Source: Paraflavitalea pollutisoli (GTDB lineage Bacteria > Bacteroidota > Bacteroidia > Chitinophagales > Chitinophagaceae). From it: a stretch of 64,000 nt of DNA. The position numbers and the translations under genes were made by a program. A model generated the notes under the pieces. It worked only from the letters and a program-made list of their open reading frames with translations. It made no database searches and was not told the DNA's origin. Each line of letters opens with the position of its first letter. Position 1 is the first letter of the stretch. The stretch covers positions 186,001-250,000 of the forward strand of contig NZ_JARKMX010000004.1 of the NCBI RefSeq assembly GCF_029360705.1, given 5' to 3'. Shown in pieces: positions 27,762-35,514 of this stretch.

Positions 27762-29414
27762 ATGAAACTTGAATGGATCGATTATCTCATCATTGCTATT
27801 TATTTTCTTTTTGTCATTGGTATCGGTGTGTTGCTGAAGCGGAAGATCAAGACCAGTATCGACTTCCTGATGAGCCACCGAAATATCCCGCTGTGGATCA
27901 CTTCGCTGGCGTTCATCAGTGCCAACTTGGGTGCACAGGAGGTATTGGGAATGGCGGCCAACGGCGCCAAATACGGCTTGTATACCACGCATTTTTATTG
28001 GCTGGGTGCAGCCTTGGCCATGATCTTTCTCGGCATCTATATGATGCCTTTTTATTACGGCAGCAAAGCCCGCAGTGTACCGGAATACCTGCGGCTGCGC
28101 TTTGATGAAAAGACGCGTACGTTCAATGCGCTGACCTTTGCGGCCATGACGGTCTTTTCGTCGGGGGTATCGCTCTATGCGCTGGCGATGTTGATGCAGA
28201 CCATTCTGGGGTGGGATTTCGATCTGTCGATCTGGATGGCGGCGGGGGTGGTATTAGCCTATACCTTCCTGGGCGGGTTGACCAGTGCTGTCTATAACGA
28301 GGTATTGCAGTTCTTTCTTATTGTGCTGGGCATGGCACCGCTGGTCTTCATCGGTCTGGACAAGGCCGGGGGCTGGGAGGGAATTGTGCGGCATGTAGAA
28401 GATGCGAAGTTGCACGTGTGGAAGGGCCTCGATCATCCGGCCAACAACCCGATGGGGGTAGATGCTTTCAGTATGGTGTTTGGACTTGGCTTCGTACTGG
28501 CATTCGGGTACTGGTGTACAGATTTCCTGGTGGTACAACGTGCGATGATCTCGCGCAACCTCAATGAAGCGCAACGTACACCGATCATCGCGGCCATACC
28601 AAAGATCATGATGCCGGTGGTGGTGATACTCCCCGGTTTGGTGATCCTGGCACTGCAGCAGCAGTACGATGGGTTTGCGCTGCCGGCGGCTGCGGATGGC
28701 AGTCCCAATTACAATATGGTACTACCGGTATTGTTGCAAAAACTCTATCCCAATGGTATACTAGGTGTAGGTATCACCGCGCTCATCGCGTCGTTCATGA
28801 GCGGCATGGCCGGTAATGTAACTGCTTTCAATACGGTGTGGACCTTCGATATCTACCAGGCGCATATCCGGAAGCATGCGCCGGAAAAACATTATCTCTA
28901 TGTTGGTAAGGCCACGACGATAGTGGGTATATTGGCTTCTATCGCCACGGCTTATGTCGCCAAAGGATTCAACAGCATCATGGACCTGTTGCAGCTGGTG
29001 TTCAGTTTTGTGAATGCCCCCTTGTTCGCCACTTTCTTCCTGGGCATGTTCTGGAAACGTACGACCGGTCATGGGGCATTCTGGGGGCTGCTGGCCGGCA
29101 CCCTGGCGGCTGCGTTTACGCATGGCGTTACCACGGCGGAAGGGAAAGGCGGATGGATCGCAGATTGGCATACCTTCTATTCCGGTACCAGCCAGGCTTT
29201 TACGATTGCCTGGATCGCTTTCATGGTTTGCTTGCTGGTGACGGTGCTCGTTAGCCTGTGTACGAAACCGCAACCAGAGGATGCGCTGCGCGGGCTCGTT
29301 TACAGTCTTACGCCCAAAGTGAAAGATCCTGCCAGGCGTTGGTATAAGAATCCGTTGTGGATAGGGCTGGCGGTATTGGCGGTAACCATCTTTTTAAACC
29401 TGTTTTTCTTTTAA
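27762..29414 (+). CDS. Sodium:solute symporter (SSS family, sugar-type)
   Basis: 550 residues with about 13-14 membrane helices. Typical SSS features are the N-terminal DYLIIAIYF helix, SFISANLGAQEVLG-like helix break (here LAFISANLGAQEVLGMAANG), and a VPEYLRLRFDEKTR loop. It resembles bacterial sodium/glucose and sodium/galactose carriers. It would import the monosaccharide released by the exported GH2 enzymes. The gene begins 11 bases after the lactonase, and a 58-residue membrane protein gene follows nine bases after its stop. Confidence 0.93.
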   Translation: MKLEWIDYLIIAIYFLFVIGIGVLLKRKIKTSIDFLMSHRNIPLWITSLAFISANLGAQEVLGMAANGAKYGLYTTHFYWLGAALAMIFLGIYMMPFYYGSKARSVPEYLRLRFDEKTRTFNALTFAAMTVFSSGVSLYALAMLMQTILGWDFDLSIWMAAGVVLAYTFLGGLTSAVYNEVLQFFLIVLGMAPLVFIGLDKAGGWEGIVRHVEDAKLHVWKGLDHPANNPMGVDAFSMVFGLGFVLAFGYWCTDFLVVQRAMISRNLNEAQRTPIIAAIPKIMMPVVVILPGLVILALQQQYDGFALPAAADGSPNYNMVLPVLLQKLYPNGILGVGITALIASFMSGMAGNVTAFNTVWTFDIYQAHIRKHAPEKHYLYVGKATTIVGILASIATAYVAKGFNSIMDLLQLVFSFVNAPLFATFFLGMFWKRTTGHGAFWGLLAGTLAAAFTHGVTTAEGKGGWIADWHTFYSGTSQAFTIAWIAFMVCLLVTVLVSLCTKPQPEDALRGLVYSLTPKVKDPARRWYKNPLWIGLAVLAVTIFLNLFFF

Positions 29415-29423
29415 GCTAATTAT

Positions 29424-29600
29424 ATGAACAAGTTGTTTGACCTTGGCTTTGTGATCGGTTTGTTCTTCCTGGTGATCGGATTGCTGCTCCTTGGCTATGG
29501 GCTCACGGTTTCCCGGCAGCCGGTCAATTATGGATGTGGCATGCTCTTCATTGTGTTCGCACTGTTCATGATCGGCCTGTCGCGCCGTAAACGCGGGTAA
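29424..29600 (+). CDS. Small two-helix membrane protein (58 residues)
   Basis: Starts with ATG at 29424, nine bases after the symporter stop, and ends with TAA. Two hydrophobic helices (LGFVIGLFFLVIGLLLLGYG and a second around MLFIVFALFMIGL) are joined by a short loop TVSRQPVNYGCG and end in a basic RRKRG tail. The positive-inside rule puts the C-terminus in the cytoplasm. It resembles in size and position the small helper proteins found next to other SSS symporters (DUF485, DUF997), though not obviously in sequence. I infer an accessory subunit of the symporter. Last gene before a large terminator hairpin. Confidence 0.75.
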   Translation: MNKLFDLGFVIGLFFLVIGLLLLGYGLTVSRQPVNYGCGMLFIVFALFMIGLSRRKRG

Positions 29601-29613
29601 AGGATCAACGTAC

Positions 29614-29670
29614 CAACAAGGCGCAATCGTGTTGCAGCAATTAGTGCAACCGTTTGCGCCTTGTTGTTTT
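29614..29670 (+). terminator. Large hairpin ending the catabolic operon
   Basis: CAACAAGGCGCAA (29614-29626) pairs perfectly with TTGCGCCTTGTTG (29654-29666). An inner GTTGCA/TGCAAC stem extends it, so about 22 pairs form around an eight-base loop with one mismatch and one bulge. TTTT follows. It separates the operon from the SusC gene and can act in both directions. Confidence 0.75.
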
Positions 29671-29798
29671 CAGCTAATTACAGGTGGGCACGAAAGCCCC
29701 GTCACGAGCGGGCTTGATAGAAAAGTTTTAATACCGGTTAAAATACTGTGAGGAAAGATTTGACTACTAAACGTCCTTTGGTAGACAAATTTTTACTT

Positions 29799-32700
29799 AT
29801 GCCAAAATTGATTCGCTTATGCCTGCTGCTTTGCCTGGCTTGTTGGAGTTTGGGAGTGGTCGCCCAGACTAAAACAATATCGGGTAAGGTGACAGATGAC
29901 AAAACAGGCTTGCCGCTTGCAGGGGTTACCGTTACCCTGAAAGACTCAAAGACCAATACGACCACAGACGATGGCGGAGCCTTCACTATTTCCACTGCTC
30001 CCGCCAGCAAAGCTGTTGTATTGGTTTTTTCCTATGTGGGTTATGAAAGGAAAGAATTGCAGGCAGATGCTGCCGCACCAATTACAGTAAGTCTTCAAAA
30101 AACGACCAGTAGCCTCGACGATGTGGTGGTGATCGGCTATGGTACCACCAGTGTTAAAAAGAATTCCTCCGCGGTGACTTCTTTCAACGCACAGGCGGTG
30201 AAGAACCTTCCGTTTACGGACATGGGATCGGCGTTGCAGGGACGTATACCCGGGGTGATCGTGCAGCAGGGATCGGCAGAGCCCGGACAAAATGCCGCCA
30301 ACATCTCCATTCGTGGTAATGGCGCACCGCTTTACGTGATCGACGGATTCATCTCTACCAGCCAGCAGTTCATGAACCTGAACAAGGCCGACATCAAGTC
30401 GATGACCATTCTGAAGGATGCAGCCTCTACTGCCGTGTACGGGATGAACGCAGCCAATGGTGTTATCCTGATCGTGACCAAACAAGGTACGGCTGGCCGC
30501 TTCAACCTCGACTACCAGAGCAACTTTGCTTTCAATACGCCTTCTTACCAACCCGACCGGATGGATGCCTACGATTATGCGGTCGCGATCAATAACCTCA
30601 ACCAGGCCTTGGGTAAGGGTGTCTATTCTTTTAAAACGGCAGAAGAACTGGCCGATATCAGAAACAATCCCGGCAAGTACTCCAATTGGGAGGATGCATT
30701 GACCAGGAAGTATACGCCCCAGTCGGAGCATACCTTATCCCTCTCGGGCGGCACAGATAAGCTGCGCTTTTTCGGTAGCCTCAATGCGCTGACCCAAAAT
30801 GGTATTTACAAGTCAGATGCCCTGACCTACAACCGCTACACCTACCGCACCAATGTGAGCAGTACTTTTGATAAGATCGGACTTACAGTCGATTTCAATG
30901 TCAACGGTTTCATGCGCAATGAAAAATACCCGCCCGCCAGCGCCTACACCATCTATTCCCGCTTGCGCGACAGAACGCCGTTCGAGCGTCCTTTCAATGA
31001 CAGCGGCCAGATCTCTAACCAGTTCGATAACCCAGCCCTGGCGCTGATGAGTCCCGGCTACATCAAACTGAAGACCATCTACAACCAATTGGGCGGTGTG
31101 ATCAAGTGGGACATACCCTGGGTCAAGGGCCTGAGTGTTGGCTTCAACGGCAACTTCAATATGGAAACACAGGATGCGGTAGACTGGGTGGAAACGGCTA
31201 CTTACTACGACGACCTGGGTAACCCCACCGTGGAGCAACCGACCAATATCAGTGTAAGAAGGTATTCTTACATGAACCAGAATTTTGACGTAAACCTGCG
31301 GGTAGACTATAAGCACCGGTTTGGCAGTATGCACAACTTCGAAGCTACTGTCGTGCAGAATGCCCGTCAGTATTATGGCAACAATATGTCGGCTGGTTCC
31401 CGTGGTTTCTATACCACAGCCATTAAACAAATCCAGAAAGGCGATGCCCAGTTGATCACCGCCAGCAATGGCGAAGGCAAGCAGGGATGGGTTGGCTATG
31501 TTGGCCGCCTGCACTACGATTACGATCAGCGCTATATCCTGGATGTTGCGGGTCGCTATGACGGGTCCGACAACTTTGCAGAAGGAAAACGCTGGGGTTT
31601 CTTCCCCTCGGTATCGGCCGGCTGGGCCGTATCAGAAGAATCGTTCTTCCAGAAGATCAACAACAACAGTATCCTCAGCTACCTGAAGATCAGGGCATCT
31701 TACGGCGAGCTGGGCCTCAACAACGTCGACCACTGGGCTTATGCATACCTGCCCACGTACAACTACAATACCAATGCCTATGTAGTGGACGGCCGCCTGG
31801 TCAATACCGTAACACCCGGTGCACAACCCAGCATCAACATGACCTGGTACACCCGCACCAAGTATGATGTAGGTATCGATTTCAGCCTCTTCGGTAATAA
31901 ACTGGAAGGCGCCGTCGATTGGTTCTTCGAGAAAACCAAGGGATACCTTGGTGCAGCCAATTCATACCGCTACACCGCTCCGTTGGGTTATTCACTGCCC
32001 CAGGTGGTGACCGAGGCAGAAGACAGGTTGCAGGGATTTGATGGAAGTCTTACTTACAAAACCAATATCGGTCGGGTAAGTTTCAACGCAGGCTTCAATT
32101 TCACTTACTACAAAACCTTTGCCTTCAAGACCAATGAAGACAGCGTAACACTGGCTAACCCGCGTTTGCGCCAGCAGGGTAACTATTATGGATATGTTGG
32201 TACCGGCTATATTGGCTCACAGCTCTATACCGACCCTAAGCAGATTTTGAACAACCCCAAGCGGGAAACGTCAAGAGACCTGCGTCCCGGTGATCTCTGG
32301 TTCGAAGATGTGAATGGTGATGGTAAGATCGACGGTCAGGACCAGGGCCGTTATGGACACAATGTGAACCCAACATTTGTGTATGGTGTCGATCTGGGTG
32401 CCAGCTACAAGGGTTTAAGCGTCAATGCTACTATACAGGGTACCGGTAAAAGACAGACCTACTTTTCCAATGTCGCTATGGGCTCGGAAGGCGAGCGTCG
32501 CCTGGACTTCAAATTCCAGAACGACAACTGGAGTCCGTCGAACCCCAATGCTTCCATGCCCCGCGCCGGCAATGCGAGCCTCAACAACAACAACAACTAT
32601 GCTTCGGCCGATTTCTGGGCCCGTGATTCTTATTATGTGCGTCTGAAGTCGCTCACGCTTTCCTACGACCTGAAGCAAGGTCCGCTGCGCAGCCAGCCCT

Positions 32701-32852
32701 GGCTCAACAACCTGACCTTCTTTGCTTCTGGTCTGAACTTGTTTGCCGTAGGACCCACCGTGAAATACAGCGATCCGGAAGCCAATAATTTCGATGGATA
32801 TTCCTATCCAATGATGCGCACCTTTTCAACCGGGTTCCTCATCGGATTCTGA
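29799..32852 (+). CDS. SusC-like TonB-dependent outer-membrane transporter (set 1)
   Basis: 1017 residues from ATG 29799, chosen because it directly opens a signal peptide (MPKLIRLCLLLCLACWSLGVVAQ); a GTG at 29748 would add 17 unlikely residues. Order: carboxypeptidase-regulatory-like beta domain (~25-105, ISGKVTDDKTGLPLAGVTV), the SusC hallmark VVVIGYGT, plug domain with LQGRIPGVIV and LKDAASTAVYGMNAANGV, then a ~22-strand barrel with the C-terminal aromatic end (FSTGFLIGF). No STN domain, so it is not tied to an anti-sigma partner. It takes up oligosaccharides with the SusD encoded 47 bases downstream. Confidence 0.95.
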   Translation: MPKLIRLCLLLCLACWSLGVVAQTKTISGKVTDDKTGLPLAGVTVTLKDSKTNTTTDDGGAFTISTAPASKAVVLVFSYVGYERKELQADAAAPITVSLQKTTSSLDDVVVIGYGTTSVKKNSSAVTSFNAQAVKNLPFTDMGSALQGRIPGVIVQQGSAEPGQNAANISIRGNGAPLYVIDGFISTSQQFMNLNKADIKSMTILKDAASTAVYGMNAANGVILIVTKQGTAGRFNLDYQSNFAFNTPSYQPDRMDAYDYAVAINNLNQALGKGVYSFKTAEELADIRNNPGKYSNWEDALTRKYTPQSEHTLSLSGGTDKLRFFGSLNALTQNGIYKSDALTYNRYTYRTNVSSTFDKIGLTVDFNVNGFMRNEKYPPASAYTIYSRLRDRTPFERPFNDSGQISNQFDNPALALMSPGYIKLKTIYNQLGGVIKWDIPWVKGLSVGFNGNFNMETQDAVDWVETATYYDDLGNPTVEQPTNISVRRYSYMNQNFDVNLRVDYKHRFGSMHNFEATVVQNARQYYGNNMSAGSRGFYTTAIKQIQKGDAQLITASNGEGKQGWVGYVGRLHYDYDQRYILDVAGRYDGSDNFAEGKRWGFFPSVSAGWAVSEESFFQKINNNSILSYLKIRASYGELGLNNVDHWAYAYLPTYNYNTNAYVVDGRLVNTVTPGAQPSINMTWYTRTKYDVGIDFSLFGNKLEGAVDWFFEKTKGYLGAANSYRYTAPLGYSLPQVVTEAEDRLQGFDGSLTYKTNIGRVSFNAGFNFTYYKTFAFKTNEDSVTLANPRLRQQGNYYGYVGTGYIGSQLYTDPKQILNNPKRETSRDLRPGDLWFEDVNGDGKIDGQDQGRYGHNVNPTFVYGVDLGASYKGLSVNATIQGTGKRQTYFSNVAMGSEGERRLDFKFQNDNWSPSNPNASMPRAGNASLNNNNNYASADFWARDSYYVRLKSLTLSYDLKQGPLRSQPWLNNLTFFASGLNLFAVGPTVKYSDPEANNFDGYSYPMMRTFSTGFLIGF

Positions 32853-32899
32853 TAACCAACAGTACATAACGTCGAACAAACTAAACAGTCATTACACGC

Positions 32900-34771
32900 A
32901 TGAAAAAGCATACAATAGCAGCGATGTTGTCGGGCCTGCTGATCCTGGGCTCGGTGTCTTGCACCAGGATTCTCGATACGGAACCTTATGATAAGATCAC
33001 AGGCAGCCAGACCTGGAGCAGCGAAAACCTCACAACAGCCTATATCTACCAGGTATATGCCGACGTATTCAATAGCAGCAACTGGATGGCCAGTTATGCA
33101 GATAATTATTCCGTCCGCTCCGAAGGAACGACGAAGAATGTAATGGTCGGAACACTCAACAGTACATATTGGTCCAATGATCGCGCAGAACTGATGACCA
33201 AGAACAGCAATTACGGATGGTTAAGCTATTCGCTGTTGTGGCGGATCAATACAGCCCTGAAGAACATTGAAGACAGCAAGACCTTCTCTGCCGATTTCAA
33301 GAAGCGTTCCATGAACGAACTGTATTTCCTGCGCGCATCGCACTACTTCGTATTCACCAAGATGTATGGTGGCCTGCAGATCATCGATCGCGAACTGACG
33401 CTCGACGACAACCTGCAGATACCCCGTGCTTCGGCCAAAGAAACCTACGACTTCATCATTACCGACCTTGACCGCGCAGCAGCCAACCTGCCTGCGACGG
33501 CAGAAAGGGGTAGGGCATCGAATAAAGCGGCTTTGGCCCTGTTGATGCGCGTGGCGTTGCAGGCTGCTGCTTATATCGATGGCGGCACGCCCAACAGCGC
33601 TTATTACGATAAAGTGATCACAGCCGGTAATGCACTCGGACTCGACGCCGGTGGATCCAAACTGAGTCCCTATTACAATATGTTCAGGCGTTATGAGACG
33701 GCTATTGCCAGCACAGAGTTCATCCTGACTCGGGAGCGCAACAAGACCAATACCTCGCTATACGATGTGCCCATGCAATACCAGGGCCTTTGGTCGACCG
33801 GCAAATTTTCTACTTATGCCAAAGCCAATTTCCCCATCAGCGTAACGATGAATTTCTGGGGCATGGACGGCGGTGGCTGGCCTACCCAGGACCTGGTAGA
33901 TGATTACCTGGTCGCGGATGCAGACGGGGCCATTAAGTTCTGGGGTGATGCCTCTTATGTGCAAACCGGCGCCAACGTTGACCAAAAGATGTATTTCAGC
34001 GATACGAAGAAACGTGACCTTCGTTTCTATACTACTATTTTGTACGACAGCAGCCTGTACTTCAACAACCAGGCCCGTGCCTTCTTCAGAAGGGATGGTA
34101 ATGTCAGTAACGCCAATAGCAAGATCAATGAAGGTTCGGTGCAGGAATACGGCTACCAGGCCGGCAACACCGAGAATTACAATTCCTCTACCGGCTATTC
34201 GATGGTGAAGTATTTCTATGATAACGTCGTGAGCCTTCCTTCACCCTCCGACCAGAAACTTGATTTCGTATTCTCGGTACTACGGCTGGGGGAAGCCTAT
34301 TTGAATATGTCGGAAGCCTACCTGATGAAAGGAGACTTTGCCAATGCCAAAATGTATATGACGCCCACCATGATCAAACATGGCGGCTTTACGGCTGCGG
34401 CTGTCAGCAATTACCTTGCACCACTGAGCGGCAATACCTGGGAGTCGTCGCTGTTCAAAGCCTATAAGAGAGAACGCAACGTGGAGATGGTGTACGAGAA
34501 CAACGACTATTACTGGTCTTTGCTCCGCTGGGGTATGAGAAGTTCCGGTGGCCTGCGCAATGGTGAATATGCGAATACCGGCTACGTGATCCCAGAGTTG
34601 CAAGGCACGCTCCGTGGTATACGCATATCGAGAGATGGAAAGTCTTACTCGTTCTTTGAAGACAATAATGCAGTGGGCGAAGCCCGCTTTACCCCCAAAC
34701 GTTACCTGCTGCCGGTCAATGAAGCATTCAGGCTGAGTTCCGGTGTAGCGCAAAACCCGGGCTGGGATTAA
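32900..34771 (+). CDS. SusD-like surface glycan-binding lipoprotein (set 1)
   Basis: 623 residues with a lipoprotein signal (LLILGSVSC, Cys ~21). SusD/RagB architecture: N-terminal helical part with TPR-like repeats (RASHYFVFTKMYGG, LLMRVALQAAAYID), a central ligand-binding region, and a C-terminal KRERNVEMVYENNDYYWSLLRWG segment followed by YLLPVNE and the typical ending NPGWD. It caps the SusC barrel encoded upstream and binds the glycan at the cell surface. Confidence 0.95.
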   Translation: MKKHTIAAMLSGLLILGSVSCTRILDTEPYDKITGSQTWSSENLTTAYIYQVYADVFNSSNWMASYADNYSVRSEGTTKNVMVGTLNSTYWSNDRAELMTKNSNYGWLSYSLLWRINTALKNIEDSKTFSADFKKRSMNELYFLRASHYFVFTKMYGGLQIIDRELTLDDNLQIPRASAKETYDFIITDLDRAAANLPATAERGRASNKAALALLMRVALQAAAYIDGGTPNSAYYDKVITAGNALGLDAGGSKLSPYYNMFRRYETAIASTEFILTRERNKTNTSLYDVPMQYQGLWSTGKFSTYAKANFPISVTMNFWGMDGGGWPTQDLVDDYLVADADGAIKFWGDASYVQTGANVDQKMYFSDTKKRDLRFYTTILYDSSLYFNNQARAFFRRDGNVSNANSKINEGSVQEYGYQAGNTENYNSSTGYSMVKYFYDNVVSLPSPSDQKLDFVFSVLRLGEAYLNMSEAYLMKGDFANAKMYMTPTMIKHGGFTAAAVSNYLAPLSGNTWESSLFKAYKRERNVEMVYENNDYYWSLLRWGMRSSGGLRNGEYANTGYVIPELQGTLRGIRISRDGKSYSFFEDNNAVGEARFTPKRYLLPVNEAFRLSSGVAQNPGWD

Positions 34772-34814
34772 CAACCGGTTGAATTTGATATTATACGTTT
34801 AAACAATTGAAGCA

Positions 34815-35366
34815 ATGAAAACACTGATAAAACGAAATATGGGTAAGCTGTTGCTGGCCCTTGCTGCCCTGTCGCTGACCGGCTGCCTAAAGAACGGCTA
34901 CGAAGGGTTGAAAAACTCGTCCGACAAAGCGCTGACAGCGGTCAACTATACCTATCGCTTTTTGTACAACGATACCATCCAGAAAGGGACACCCCAACAG
35001 GAGATCCAGCTGGACCGTGTCTGCGAAGTGGTGTTCTCGAAGACCACCACTGCCATCGAAGTCAATGGGATGAAGGGGTTTTCTACCACCATCAAACACA
35101 GCCTAAGCTCGGTGATGAAGGCCGGCCCGACTGGTTCGGTCACCACGCAGCAATTGTACAATGAATTTGTAAAAAGGATCCAGACCGAACAGCTCAGTAA
35201 TTTATGGGTGTATGTCACCATCTCGGATGTAGCTAAGCTAACACCGCAGGGCAAAGCCCCTCAACTGGGTAAACCCGGAGACTTTACCCAGGACCAGGTG
35301 TACCGGGTAACCGCTGCGGATGGTACTTACCAGGATTATGTGCTGCGCACGGTGAAGGGATTCTAA
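34815..35366 (+). CDS. Putative surface lipoprotein of the SusCD set 1
   Basis: 183 residues with a clear lipobox (LSLTGC, Cys ~24). The mature protein ends with an RVTAADGTYQDYVLRTV strand, a pattern shared with DUF5018-like N-domains of surface glycan-binding proteins and with the lipoprotein gene at 54552-54995. It follows SusD after 43 bases and ends the operon, in the position usually held by SusE/SusF-type or other glycan-binding proteins. It is far shorter than typical SusE, with room for perhaps one domain. A glycan-binding role is inferred from position. Confidence 0.75.
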   Translation: MKTLIKRNMGKLLLALAALSLTGCLKNGYEGLKNSSDKALTAVNYTYRFLYNDTIQKGTPQQEIQLDRVCEVVFSKTTTAIEVNGMKGFSTTIKHSLSSVMKAGPTGSVTTQQLYNEFVKRIQTEQLSNLWVYVTISDVAKLTPQGKAPQLGKPGDFTQDQVYRVTAADGTYQDYVLRTVKGF

Positions 35367-35435
35367 CCAAACTTTTTAACCGACCGTACCTCCGACCCGA
35401 CCATTATTTCATTAGACCGTTATCTGTGTAAAAGC

Positions 35436-35473
35436 AAGAGCCTGTATCGACCGTTGGATACAGGCTCTTTTTA
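35436..35473 (+). terminator. Intrinsic terminator after SusCD set 1
   Basis: AAGAGCCTGTATC (35436-35448) and GATACAGGCTCTT (35457-35469) form a perfect 13-base-pair stem with an eight-base loop, followed by a T-rich tract. It lies between two convergent genes and could serve both strands. Confidence 0.9.
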
Positions 35474-35514
35474 TTGGCCCAGCCGCGAAGATAATGTTGG
35501 CAGGGGAATTCTGG

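Noticed and set aside
29694-29715. AAGCCC/GGGCTT inverted repeat upstream of SusC set 1
   Set aside because: Short stem without T-tract and no symmetry with a known operator; not enough for a feature.
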